Origin: JAZBPO01 sp963691775
GTDB lineage: Bacteria > Pseudomonadota > Gammaproteobacteria > Pseudomonadales > Azotimanducaceae
NCBI GenBank assembly: GCA_963691775.1
Contig: OY829369.1
Location: 1,550,001 to 1,614,000, forward strand
Direction of reading: 5' to 3'
DNA: 64,000 bases
Below are positions 1 through 8,519 of this stretch, piece by piece. The position numbers and the translations under genes are program-made. The notes beneath the pieces are model-generated. The model did no database searches, was not told the origin of the DNA, and saw only the letters and a program-made list of their open reading frames with translations. Each line of letters starts with the position of its first letter. The first letter of the stretch is position 1.

Positions 1-1
1 C

Positions 2-169
2 ACGTCGCTGACGGTCATTGCCGGCTTCTCGGTGCTTGCGCTGTCCAACTTCAACCCGACAATCTACTTCGGAACGCTCACGGCCCTGTCCATGGCGGTC
101 GCGCTGCTCGCGAACCTCACCCTGCTGCCCGCGCTGCTGGTCCTGCTGAAGCCGCGCATTCCCGCCTGA
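2..169 (+). CDS. C-terminal end of an MMPL/RND-superfamily exporter (partial)
   Basis: Only the last 55 residues are present; the gene enters from the left edge. The visible part is a hydrophobic double-helix end containing FNPTIYFGTLTALSM and LLANLTLLPALLVLL, which matches the last two transmembrane helices of MMPL-type RND transporters, where the motif NLTLLPALL is typical. It ends with a short basic tail (KPRIPA) in the cytoplasm. Substrate cannot be inferred. The next gene is convergent, only nine bases away. Confidence 0.75.
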   Translation, partial: TSLTVIAGFSVLALSNFNPTIYFGTLTALSMAVALLANLTLLPALLVLLKPRIPA

Positions 170-178
170 GCCTGCTCC

Positions 179-568
179 TCAGGCGGTTTCAACGGCGGCT
201 AGAAAGAGATCGCGCAGGGAAATAATGCCGACCGGCCGGCCGTCCTGCACCACGGGCAGATGGCGGAAGTGGCCGGACCGCATGAGCTCGATACAGCGAT
301 CGAGCGATTCGTCGCGGCCGACGGTGATCACGTCCCGGGTCATGATCTCCGATACCTTCGTACGCTGAGACGCAGCGCGGTCCAGGATGACCTTGGTGAC
401 GTAGTCACGCTCGGACACGATGCCGACAAGGAAGCCATCGATCTGTACAAGCAAGGCGCCGACGCGGTGCGCGTTCATCATCTTCGCGGCGTCGAATACC
501 GATGCGAGCGGATCGATCCAGTGGACCTCGCTCCCCTTCGCGTCGAGCGCGTCCTGAACGGTCTTCAT
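179..568 (-). CDS. CBS-domain pair protein
   Basis: A 129-residue protein made almost entirely of two CBS domains (about residues 7-65 and 72-127), the fold that binds adenine nucleotides and regulates partners. The second repeat shows the typical VSEIMTRDVITVG start and the HLPVVQDGRPVGIISLRDL end. The ATG at 568 was chosen because a GGGGAG ribosome-binding site lies just upstream and the MKTVQDAL start is typical of the family; a longer open frame to 658 adds only low-complexity residues. It is convergent with the upstream transporter and lies downstream of the Nramp-like gene on the same strand. The regulated partner is unknown. Confidence 0.88.
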   Translation of the reverse strand: MKTVQDALDAKGSEVHWIDPLASVFDAAKMMNAHRVGALLVQIDGFLVGIVSERDYVTKVILDRAASQRTKVSEIMTRDVITVGRDESLDRCIELMRSGHFRHLPVVQDGRPVGIISLRDLFLAAVETA

Positions 569-667
569 GATGCTCTCCCCTGTCCGTTCTCCCCTGCCCC
601 CCGGCTCCCCGCGCGCGGGGGGGACATGGAATGTGCGCCCCGATCGGAGCGAACGCAACGTCTCGGC

Positions 668-1861
668 TCAGCCCAGCATCTGCACGAAACGGTTGAACGA
701 CAGCGCCAGGACGACGAGGAGCACAGACGCCGCGAGGACGTTGCTCAGCGCGCCATTGCGCGCTGATCCCAGCGCCGAACGGTTCACGAGCCAGAGCAGG
801 AGGCCGGCAATGATCGGGAGCAGCAGCGCGTTCGTGACCTGCGCGATCAGGATCACCGCGATCGGCCGGAAGCCCGCGAGCGTCGTCACGGCCCCGGACG
901 CAAGCACGACCGCCCATACCATCCGGAACGATCGCGAGCGGAGCTCGGTGGACCATCCGAGCGCGCCGCAAACGGCCCATGCGGCGGCAAGCGGCGCCGT
1001 GATGGCACTCGTCAGCCCCGCTGCGAGCAGGCCCAGCGCAAAGCACGTGGCCGCCCAGCCCCCGAGCACAGGCTCGAGCTGCGCAGCCATGCTCGCAGCG
1101 CTGACCTCTGTGCCCGTGCCGGCAAAGGCCACCGCCGCGGTGCTGAGGACGGCGAGGGTGACCAGACCACCGAACCCGATGCTCAGGCAGGCGTCGCGAC
1201 GAACCGCGGGCAGCGCATCCGCATCCGTCCCCCAGTGCGCACGCACCGCCGAGGCGTGGAGAAAGAGGTTATAGGGCACCACCGTCGTACCGATCAGGGC
1301 GAGGGCGGTGAGGCCGAAGGCATCGGCGCCCGCGGGCACGGAAAACACCAGCGCCGCATCCGGCGGCGTGCTCAGCGCAGCGGCCAGGAACACGACGCCC
1401 ATGAAGGCAACGAGCGCCGCAAGCGTCGTCTCGAGAAGGCGATAGCGGCCGCTGAAAAGCAGAAGCGCGGCCAGGACAGTAATGCCAAGCACAAGCGCGC
1501 CGCGAGGCACGTCGAGCAGCGCGGAGCCGCCGAGCACCGCTCCGGTGATGTTCCCCGCCTCATAGGCCGCATTGCCAACGCCGATCGCGACCACCACGAG
1601 ACCGAGCACCACTGCGCGGGCCACGGGCTGGGTGAGCGCGGCCCGCAATTGCTCGGCGAGTCCGCCATCCCCGACCAGGCCGATTCGCGCCGCCATTTCC
1701 TGCAGCACGAGCGTCGCCACGATCGAGAACGCAAGCGCCCACACCAGAACGTAGCCCGCGCCGGCCCCGGCGACGCTCGCTGTCGTGATCGTGCCTGGCC
1801 CGATGAATGCTGCCGTGACGAGCATTCCGGGACCAAAACTGCGCCGCGCCCGCTCAGTCAT
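668..1861 (-). CDS. Nramp-family metal transporter, divergent (no DPGN motif)
   Basis: A 397-residue membrane protein with about eleven hydrophobic helices and the Nramp fold. Helix 6 carries VPYNLFLHAS, equivalent to the MPHNLYLHS signature. Helix 1 reads FIGPGTITTAS where classical manganese/iron transporters have DPGN, so the metal-coordinating Asp is Gly and the Asn is Thr. Divergent family members (Nramp-related magnesium transporters and others) also alter this site, so manganese transport should not be assumed. The ATG at 1861 overlaps the end of the upstream membrane-protein gene by eight bases, which implies translational coupling. Longer N-terminal extensions are Cys/Arg-rich and look non-coding. 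Confidence 0.85.
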   Translation of the reverse strand: MTERARRSFGPGMLVTAAFIGPGTITTASVAGAGAGYVLVWALAFSIVATLVLQEMAARIGLVGDGGLAEQLRAALTQPVARAVVLGLVVVAIGVGNAAYEAGNITGAVLGGSALLDVPRGALVLGITVLAALLLFSGRYRLLETTLAALVAFMGVVFLAAALSTPPDAALVFSVPAGADAFGLTALALIGTTVVPYNLFLHASAVRAHWGTDADALPAVRRDACLSIGFGGLVTLAVLSTAAVAFAGTGTEVSAASMAAQLEPVLGGWAATCFALGLLAAGLTSAITAPLAAAWAVCGALGWSTELRSRSFRMVWAVVLASGAVTTLAGFRPIAVILIAQVTNALLLPIIAGLLLWLVNRSALGSARNGALSNVLAASVLLVVLALSFNRFVQMLG

Positions 1862-2276
1862 GATCAGGTCCCTGCCCATCGAGCCAGCGCAGGGTCGCAC
1901 GCCAGCCCTCGCGGCCAAGCCCCGCGAGCGCCGCGAGCACGGGCAGGAGCGGATAGAACAGCGGCAGCACGGCATAGGTGTACGTGTCGTTGACCGCGCT
2001 CGCGACCAGCACGAACGCGCCCAGCGCAGCGAAGACGAGGGCCGCGGCGGCGCCGAGGGCGCCCAGACTGTCCCTCGGCTCCTCGGGCTCCGGCGACCGC
2101 TTCAACTGTCGATAGATCCACTGTGGCGCGGTAAACAGCACGCCAGCGAGCCCAAGCCCGGCCGCGGCGTAGGCCGGCTGGAAGGCGATCGCGTTCAACA
2201 GTCCGAGTGCCGCTGCGGCCAGGGTGCCGAGGAGCAGGCAGGACGCGAGCCTGCCGAGGAAGCGCGCATCAATCAC
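1854..2276 (-). CDS. Small integral membrane protein, unknown function
   Basis: About 140 residues with four hydrophobic segments (LASCLLLGTLAAAALGLL, AAAGLGLAGVLF, ALVFAALGAFVLVAS, AVLPLFYPLLPVLAAL). I recognise no family. A GTG start at 2276 is preferred because GGGGGA lies eight bases upstream; an ATG further out has no ribosome-binding site. The 3' end overlaps the start of the Nramp-like gene by eight bases, so the two are probably co-translated and this protein may be an accessory subunit. That role is inference from position only. Confidence 0.6.
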   Translation of the reverse strand: MIDARFLGRLASCLLLGTLAAAALGLLNAIAFQPAYAAAGLGLAGVLFTAPQWIYRQLKRSPEPEEPRDSLGALGAAAALVFAALGAFVLVASAVNDTYTYAVLPLFYPLLPVLAALAGLGREGWRATLRWLDGQGPDHD

Positions 2277-2664
2277 GACGCATCCCCCGGATTGCAGGTC
2301 CCTGCACCCGCCGACGCCCACTCCAGTCGCGGCTCGCCGGGGCGCGCTCGGGCCTCTGCCGCGGCGAGGCGCGGGTCCGTGCCGCGACCCGCGTCATGGG
2401 CGAATTTCACCGCCACCTCCGCACGGGGATACGACGCCGCTGAGCAATGGATCGGGGGCAACGCACACTCCAGAAGTCACACCGACCGCGCGCCGGCCTC
2501 CACGCGAATCAGGATCAGCATGCGCCAATTCGGACGGCGTCGGCCGGATCATCGACGACGTCGCCGAAGGCCGCCAGCACTGCGCAGCGCCGGGCACATG
2601 CCGCCGTGAACCTCAGCGTCCACGGGCTCGCCGGATGAGCGGCGCGAGGCGTACGCGCCGAACC
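2277..2664. other. Intergenic region without a recognisable gene
   Basis: About 390 bases between two leftward genes. Open frames here are arginine/proline-rich GC artefacts without family resemblance. I see no strong promoter, hairpin or repeat. It should hold the promoter for the membrane-protein/Nramp pair. Confidence 0.5.
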
Positions 2665-4377
2665 TCAGAGCTCCTTGAGCAGCCGGATGCCAACATCGTC
2701 CTTGCGGCCCGAGGCCGTTGCCCTGCGCGCAATTTGCAGCGTACGCGCCCCCCCATCCCAGGATCCGCCCCTGTGGCCGTGGGTCGAGCACGCGGCGCCC
2801 TGATTCACGCGAGCGCCGTCCGTCGGCGCGCCCTGGTAATCGGGCATGCCGCATTCACGCACCCATTCAGAAACGTTGCCGAGCATGTCGTGGAGCCGGA
2901 AGGCATTGGCCTCGTAGCGACCCACGGGCGCGAGCGTCACTGCGCCGTCATCACAGGCCACCGCCTCGAGCAGATCATAGCGGGTGCGCGTGGACACATC
3001 GGCGAGGTTCGCATGTACGCAGATGTCCGTCGCGTCGTCGGCAAAGCCATAGACGCGCTCACTGCCGGCGCGTGCGGCGTACTCCCACTCGGCTTCAGTA
3101 GGCAATCGATACCGGCTGCCGGTCTGCTCGGACAGCCAGGTCGCGTACGCCTCGGCCTCCGCGTGAGAAACGTAGCGCACCGGCTCATCCGCAGCGCCCA
3201 GGCGCTCGTCCATGCGCGCGCCCGTCGCATCCGCGAAGCGCCGATACTCGGCAACCGACACCTCGTAGGCGGACAGCGCGAAGGGCTGGCTGAGCGTTCG
3301 CTGCGCCCGGGGCCGCTGGCTTGGCGGCCCGTCCGCCGCGCCCATGAAGAAACGGCCGGCGGGCAGGACAACCATGACGGGCCCCTCGTCCCCGTTCGCA
3401 AGCACATCGCGGAAGCGCTCGCCTACCGTCACGTCGATCCGCTCAAGGCGGAGCGTTGTGGCCGATCCGTCGGTGCGATGCTCGATCCGACGGTAGGCCG
3501 TGCGATACCCGAGCGCGCGCGCCTGCACTTCGACGGCGCCGACGGGAACCTTAAGCCCCGGTCGCCAGCGCTCCCGCCAGACTCCGCCATCCGGATCACG
3601 CCCGCTCACCAGCAATTCAGCGCCGGCAGGCTCCGCACGCAGCTCAAGCGGCGCGACGATGGGCTCCAGCACGATCTCGCCGCGCCCACCGCGGCCACCC
3701 ACGCGGACGCGGATGCGCCGCGTCTTGTAGCCGGCGCGGCGCGCTTCAACGAGGTGTTCACCAAGGGGAACGCGCAGCCCAGCTGCGTAGGTCAGACCGA
3801 GATCGGGCAGCTCGACGACCGCATCCCGGGGCCGCACACGCATGACGATGGGTGCATGCCGATCCTGCTCGAGTTCGACGCGCACCTCTGTGCGCGCACC
3901 GTCGAGGACGACTACGGCGCGCTCGTCGGTGTGCCGCTCCGGCAAACCGATGCGCACGCGCACCGGGCCGGAAACCTGTTCTATCTCCAGTGGCGTTGCG
4001 CCCTCGACGCGCACGCCATCGAGTTCGACCCACGCACCACGCGGATTCGAGAAGACGGCGAGCGTGCCCTTGCCCCGCTCGAGCGTGATCTCACGGACCA
4101 CGCGATCGCCGGCCGCAAATTCGATCATCTGCTCGGCGCGCCGATAGCCCTCGGAGTCGAGGGTGATGCGATGACGCCCCGCGGGCGCCGATGTGGTCAG
4201 CGGCGTCAGGCCCAGGCGCTCTCCATCCAGGCGCACGATCGCGCCGGACGGCGTCGACGCGATCGAGAGTTCGATCCGCGTGTATTCCCATCCGCCCCAG
4301 ACAGCCGCGAGAAGCGCAGCAATCGTCAGCGGAAGCACCCAGGACGCTCTGGACCGTCTCGTAGCTGAATTGCTCAT
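2665..4377 (-). CDS. Membrane-anchored PEGA and formylglycine-generating-enzyme-like (SUMF1) protein
   Basis: A 570-residue protein. It has a basic N-terminus, one transmembrane helix (about 13-30), several PEGA-type beta modules (for example ASTPSGAIVRLDGERLG and SNPRGAWVELDGVRV, about 33-320), then a SUMF1/FGE-sulfatase domain (about 335-570) with VLPAGRFFMGA, YEVSVAEYRRFADATG, LPTEAEWEYAARAGS, LHDMLGNVSEWV and HRGGSWDGG. The topology places the SUMF1 domain in the periplasm. Such domains are often non-enzymatic binding modules when fused to PEGA repeats, as in protein kinase-associated receptors. ATG 4377 is chosen over two upstream GTG codons. No kinase or sulfatase gene is adjacent. Confidence 0.85.
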   Translation of the reverse strand: MSNSATRRSRASWVLPLTIAALLAAVWGGWEYTRIELSIASTPSGAIVRLDGERLGLTPLTTSAPAGRHRITLDSEGYRRAEQMIEFAAGDRVVREITLERGKGTLAVFSNPRGAWVELDGVRVEGATPLEIEQVSGPVRVRIGLPERHTDERAVVVLDGARTEVRVELEQDRHAPIVMRVRPRDAVVELPDLGLTYAAGLRVPLGEHLVEARRAGYKTRRIRVRVGGRGGRGEIVLEPIVAPLELRAEPAGAELLVSGRDPDGGVWRERWRPGLKVPVGAVEVQARALGYRTAYRRIEHRTDGSATTLRLERIDVTVGERFRDVLANGDEGPVMVVLPAGRFFMGAADGPPSQRPRAQRTLSQPFALSAYEVSVAEYRRFADATGARMDERLGAADEPVRYVSHAEAEAYATWLSEQTGSRYRLPTEAEWEYAARAGSERVYGFADDATDICVHANLADVSTRTRYDLLEAVACDDGAVTLAPVGRYEANAFRLHDMLGNVSEWVRECGMPDYQGAPTDGARVNQGAACSTHGHRGGSWDGGARTLQIARRATASGRKDDVGIRLLKEL

Positions 4378-4406
4378 CACCACCGCGTGTCAAAGGCCGG
4401 ACACGA

Positions 4407-4433
4407 AGAGGGCGACCACGGGGGCCGCCCTCT
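4407..4433 (-). terminator. Hairpin downstream of the aldehyde dehydrogenase gene
   Basis: AGAGGGCG and CGCCCTCT form a perfect 8-bp stem with an 11-base loop, between two leftward genes. There is no T-tract, so it may be a weak terminator or an mRNA-stabilising hairpin. Confidence 0.35.
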
Positions 4434-4485
4434 CCGGACTGCTGCTTCACGCCCACATCGCGCGTGCGATGCGGGCGAGGCGCGC

Positions 4486-5916
4486 TCAGGCTGCGTTGTA
4501 GCCGATGATCGCCTTCGTTTCGAGGAACTCGTCGAGGCCCCAGGTGCTGAACTCACGACCGTTGCCCGACTGCTTATAGCCGCCGAAGGGTGCGCCCGGA
4601 TCAACGCCTGCACCGTTGACGTGAATGTTGCCGGCACGGATCTGACGCGCAACGCTCGCCGCGCGCTCCGGATCCGTCGAGGACACGTAGCCGGACAGGC
4701 CGTAGAGCGTGTCGTTGGCAATCCGGACCGCGTCCGCGTCGTCCTTGTAGCCGATCAACGAGAGCACCGGGCCGAAGATTTCCTCACGGGCGATGGTCAT
4801 CTCGTTGTTCACGTGGCTGAACACGGTCGGCTTCACGAAGTAGCCACGGTTCATGCCGTCCGGCCGACCCACGCCTCCCGTCTCGAGCTTCGCACCCTCG
4901 TCGATGCCCTTCTGGATCAGCGCCTGCACCTTGTCGAACTGCATCTGCGAGACCAGCGGACCGACGTTCGTGTCGGTGCTCGTCGGGTCGCCGACATTGA
5001 TCGACTCGGCCGCCGCCTTGGCAATCGCCGCGGCTTCGTCCATGCGCGCTTCCGGAACCAGCATGCGCGTCGGCGCGTTACAGGACTGACCGGTGTTCAC
5101 GCACATTCCCACCATGTCGCGCGCGATGACCTTCTCGAACTCGGCGTCGTCGAGAATGATGTTCGCCGACTTGCCGCCCAGTTCCTGGGTGACGCGCTTG
5201 ACCGTCTTCGCAGACTCCTCGGCGACGGAGATGCCGGCGCGGGTGGAACCGGTGAAGGACATCATGTCGATGTCCGGGTGCGAGCTCATGGCGACGCCGA
5301 CGTTCGGGCCGTCACCGTGAACGAGATTGAAGACGCCTGCGGGGATGCCGGCCGCGTCGACGCACTCGGCGAAGATGACGGCGTTCATCGGCGCGATCTC
5401 CGACGGCTTGAGCACCATCGTGCAGCCCGCGGCGATCGCCGGAGCGACCTTGGCGGCGATCTGGTTCAGCGGCCAGTTCCACGGCGTGATGAGGCCGCAG
5501 ACGCCGATCGGCTCACGGACGATGAGATTCTTGCCGGAGGTCTCCTCGAAGGCGAACTCCTTCAGGGCGTTCAGCGTATACATGATGTGGCCCATGCCGG
5601 CCGGCGCCTGTGCGGCATTGGCGAGGCCGATAGGCGCGCCCATCTCCTGGGACACGGCCGACGCGATGTCGCCCATGCGCGCCTGATACGCGGCGAGCAG
5701 CTTCTCGAGCATCTCGATGCGCTCCTCGCGCGTTGTCTGCGAGAAGGTCTCGAAGGCCTTCTTGGCCGCCGCCACGGCGCGATCGATGTCTTCGGACGTG
5801 CCCATGGCGATCTTGCCGATGGACTCTTCCGTTGCAGGATTAATGACGTCCAGCGTTTCCTGGCCGATCGGGTCGACCCATTGGCCGTCGATGTAGAACT
5901 TCAGTGCGTTGTCCAT
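4486..5916 (-). CDS. NAD(P)-dependent aldehyde dehydrogenase
   Basis: A 476-residue member of the aldehyde dehydrogenase superfamily, which oxidises aldehydes to acids in the cytoplasm. The catalytic Cys279 (GQSCNAPTRM) and general base Glu245 (TQELGGKS) are present, as are the cofactor motifs PWNWPL (146-150) and FTGSTRAG (221-228). The ATG at 5916 follows a GGGAGAG ribosome-binding site; the C-terminus YKQSGNGREFSTWGLDEFLETKAI is family-typical. It appears monocistronic. The substrate cannot be read from the sequence; general 3-succinoylsemialdehyde- or betaine-type enzymes look similar. Confidence 0.95.
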   Translation of the reverse strand: MDNALKFYIDGQWVDPIGQETLDVINPATEESIGKIAMGTSEDIDRAVAAAKKAFETFSQTTREERIEMLEKLLAAYQARMGDIASAVSQEMGAPIGLANAAQAPAGMGHIMYTLNALKEFAFEETSGKNLIVREPIGVCGLITPWNWPLNQIAAKVAPAIAAGCTMVLKPSEIAPMNAVIFAECVDAAGIPAGVFNLVHGDGPNVGVAMSSHPDIDMMSFTGSTRAGISVAEESAKTVKRVTQELGGKSANIILDDAEFEKVIARDMVGMCVNTGQSCNAPTRMLVPEARMDEAAAIAKAAAESINVGDPTSTDTNVGPLVSQMQFDKVQALIQKGIDEGAKLETGGVGRPDGMNRGYFVKPTVFSHVNNEMTIAREEIFGPVLSLIGYKDDADAVRIANDTLYGLSGYVSSTDPERAASVARQIRAGNIHVNGAGVDPGAPFGGYKQSGNGREFSTWGLDEFLETKAIIGYNAA

Positions 5917-6120
5917 GCTGCTGTGCTCTCCCTCTAGGGTCGCGATGTCCGGTGACTCGAACCGGGGTATGCCTGTTCGGGTGGTGCCGCGCACGCTGCG
6001 AACCGGACGCGCTTCTGCGGCGCACGCCGGGTCGGATGCGATCAGCGCCTCCGGGGACCCCCGATGGTACTCAGGAGCACGGGTAAGCCCAAGCCCGTCC
6101 GATCAACCCACCCGGGGGCC

Positions 6121-6528
6121 TCAGATTCCGATGAAGGCGATCAGTGCGAGCCCGAAGAGGGCCAGCGTGCCGGCAATCCAGCAGACGCTGCGCAGGCGCC
6201 GCAGATCCGCCCAGTAGCAGACCATGTGCCCGGCGCGCGCCGTAACGAAAAGCAGCGCGCAGCCGTTCACGGGCAGCGGCTCGGCGGCGACCCCTACCGC
6301 AGCGAGGGTCAGCAGGACGAAGGCGCCCAGCGTTTCATTGTTGTTCATGAATGCGCGCTCGGCGCGCCACAGGAAATCGTCATGCCCCCCTTCGACCCCG
6401 GCCCCGGGCGATCGCTTTCGGCGCAGGCCGGTCACGTCGGCCACCAGCACCTGCACGAGCAACAGCAGGGCGGTGAAGGTCCAGGCGACCACCGTACCGG
6501 GGTAGTACTGAACGAGGGGCTCGATCAC
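6121..6528 (-). CDS. MAPEG-family membrane protein
   Basis: 135 residues with four transmembrane helices. The segment RAFMNNNETLGAFVLLTL matches the RAxxNxxE glutathione-binding motif of the MAPEG family (membrane-associated proteins in eicosanoid and glutathione metabolism). Bacterial members are inner-membrane proteins of mostly unknown substrate, some with glutathione transferase activity. It begins at an ATG, MIEPLVQYYPG, with a short periplasmic start before helix 1. It stands alone between the aldehyde dehydrogenase and a secreted protein gene. Confidence 0.85.
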   Translation of the reverse strand: MIEPLVQYYPGTVVAWTFTALLLLVQVLVADVTGLRRKRSPGAGVEGGHDDFLWRAERAFMNNNETLGAFVLLTLAAVGVAAEPLPVNGCALLFVTARAGHMVCYWADLRRLRSVCWIAGTLALFGLALIAFIGI

Positions 6529-6629
6529 GCAATGCTCCGTTCGCGGGAGGCGGCCAATGCGGTCCGCCCAGCGGCGACGAGTCTAGGCCGGGCCGTCGCC
6601 TCGGAACCAGCGGGCGCACTTCGGCACGC

Positions 6630-7316
6630 TCAAGCCCCAGCTGCGTCCTCGGGTTCCAGTTCCGGTACCGCTTCTGGTTCCGGGTCCGGGTCCGGGCCCG
6701 GGTCCGGGTCCGGGTCCGGAAAGCTCAGGGACAGCGCGATCGCCCGCAGCGCCTCGGAGATCGGCTGACCGGCGTCGGCCGTCGTCAGGTTCACCACCAC
6801 CCAGCGGCCTTCGTGGAAGCGGTGCACGAACAGGGAGCGCACCGCCACGCCGGCGCCGACCGCCGCAATCCAGCTCACCTCGCCGACGTTGACCCGCCCC
6901 CCGTCTGCCGTTTCCGTCACCGCCTCGGACAGTACTTCGATTTTGCCTCCCAGGTCCGACAGCTGCGTGGACGCGGCCTGCGTCGCAAAAGCGAGCGGCA
7001 GCCAAAATGGCTCGTCGAGCACCGCAACACGCAATACGGGCAATTCCGTCGGCGCCGTTGCCTGCAGCACAAGAGGGGCAGACACCTCGTCGTCGTTCCA
7101 AGACCAGGGGTAATCGATGGTGAAACGCGGGTCATCGCCATGAAAACGGTGCACGCCCTGTGCCTCGAAACGCATCAGCTGCGAAGGCTCGGCCGCAGCC
7201 TTCGGCGCGAACGACACCAGCGCCAGCATTAGTGCGGCGCCGAGCGCTCGCCCCACTCGGCTAACGCCTCCGGCACGTTGCGCGCCAGAACAACCGCCCC
7301 CGTTTCTTTCGCTCAT
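6630..7316 (-). CDS. Secreted protein with Pro-Asp repeat tail, unknown function
   Basis: 228 residues. There is an N-terminal export signal (ALGAALMLALVSFAPKAAAEP, cleavage after about residue 42). The central part (MRFEAQGVHRFHGDDPRFTIDYPWSW) resembles proteins that describe a secreted Mog1p/PsbP-like fold, but I cannot assign a family. The C-terminal tail PDPDPDPGPDPDPEPE is encoded by an imperfect 6-bp repeat (ggtccg units, about 6665-6720), so its length is probably variable between strains. AAGGGG precedes the ATG at 7316. Confidence 0.65.
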   Translation of the reverse strand: MSERNGGGCSGAQRAGGVSRVGRALGAALMLALVSFAPKAAAEPSQLMRFEAQGVHRFHGDDPRFTIDYPWSWNDDEVSAPLVLQATAPTELPVLRVAVLDEPFWLPLAFATQAASTQLSDLGGKIEVLSEAVTETADGGRVNVGEVSWIAAVGAGVAVRSLFVHRFHEGRWVVVNLTTADAGQPISEALRAIALSLSFPDPDPDPGPDPDPEPEAVPELEPEDAAGA

Positions 7317-7472
7317 CGCTTGCCCCTTCGAAGACGCGGCGGATCCCGAAGCGCCGCTGCACGACCCGCACGCGCCCTAGTGTAGGTAGCACTTCAGCGA
7401 CGGCCAACCTTCACCGGGCCACGATGCTAGGCTCGCCGTATCTGTAAAGGGGTATCGACCGGGGGAAAGCAG

Positions 7473-8438
7473 GTGCCGATTCACACGCAAGGGGTGGGCG
7501 CGATCCTACGCGCCAGCCTGCTCACAATGGCTCTGGGCACGGCCCCGCTCGGCTCGGCCGCAGCAGCCTTCAACTTTGTCGCTCTGGGCGACACGGCCTA
7601 CAACGGCGAGCGCGACTATCCGGCATACGAGGCGCTGATCGATCAGATCAACGCCCGCGAGCCTGCATTCTCGATCCACGTGGGCGACATCTGGGGCGCC
7701 GGCAACTGCAGCGATGCGCACTTCGAGCGCATCGATGGCTTCTTTGCTCGTTATACGCATCCGCTTGTCTATACCCCCGGCGACAACGAGTGGACGGACT
7801 GTGACATCGCCGCCATGGGCGGCTTCGACCCGAACGAGCGCCTCGACCACATCCGCCGCCTCTGGTTCTCGGAGGCGAAGAGCCTTGGCGCGCCGGCCAT
7901 GGACGTGGTGCGTCAGGCCGACGTCTCCGCGGCGCATGCACGTTTCGTCGAGAACCTGCGCTTCGAGCGCGACGGTGTCCTCGTCGTCACCGCCCACGTG
8001 CCAGGATCGAACAACAATGCGAGCGCCGCGGACCGTGGCCGCATCGACGAATTCTTCGAGCGCGACGCCGCCAACAGCGCATGGCTCGCCGATTCCTTCC
8101 GGCGCGCGATCGACGGCGACTATGCCGCGGTCGTCGTTGCACTCCATGCCGAGATGTTCGAGTGGGAAGGCAACATGTTCTCCCCCTTCGCGGAGACCAT
8201 CCGGCAGCTGCGCCTGGGCGCCGCTCGCTTCGGAAAACCCGTTCTCCTGATCAATGGCGATTCTCACGGCTTCGTACTCGACCGCCCTCTCTACGAAGCG
8301 CGCGGCGAAAGCGGCACGCCGGCGAATGCGAACCTTTGGCGCCTGGAAGTATTCGGCGCTCCGGAGATCGGAGCCGTGGAGGTCAGCGTCGACCCCGCCG
8401 ATCCCACCGTGTTCTCCTTCAAGGCGCTTCGACCCTAG
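7473..8438 (+). CDS. Secreted metallophosphoesterase-like protein
   Basis: 321 residues with a signal peptide (about 1-32) and the metal-binding motifs of calcineurin-like phosphoesterases in order: ALGDTAYN, HVGDIWGAGNC, TPGDNEW (the GDN[HE] motif), a histidine in VALHAEMFEWEG, and NGDSHGF near the C-terminus. It is probably a periplasmic phosphatase or phosphodiesterase; substrate unknown. The start is GTG at 7473, supported by GGGGGA seven bases upstream. It is followed by the symporter gene after about 80 bases, possibly in one operon. Confidence 0.8.
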   Translation: MPIHTQGVGAILRASLLTMALGTAPLGSAAAAFNFVALGDTAYNGERDYPAYEALIDQINAREPAFSIHVGDIWGAGNCSDAHFERIDGFFARYTHPLVYTPGDNEWTDCDIAAMGGFDPNERLDHIRRLWFSEAKSLGAPAMDVVRQADVSAAHARFVENLRFERDGVLVVTAHVPGSNNNASAADRGRIDEFFERDAANSAWLADSFRRAIDGDYAAVVVALHAEMFEWEGNMFSPFAETIRQLRLGAARFGKPVLLINGDSHGFVLDRPLYEARGESGTPANANLWRLEVFGAPEIGAVEVSVDPADPTVFSFKALRP

Positions 8439-8519
8439 CGTCGCCTCAGGACAGATCCGCTGCGGCGCGCGCCGCGCGCAGGTACGTCCATACACACCCA
8501 AGAGCCCGCTGCCCGCTTC

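Noticed and set aside
405..1046. Open frames overlapping the CBS and Nramp genes in other frames
   Set aside because: Shadow frames in GC-rich DNA; real genes with conserved motifs occupy the same bases.
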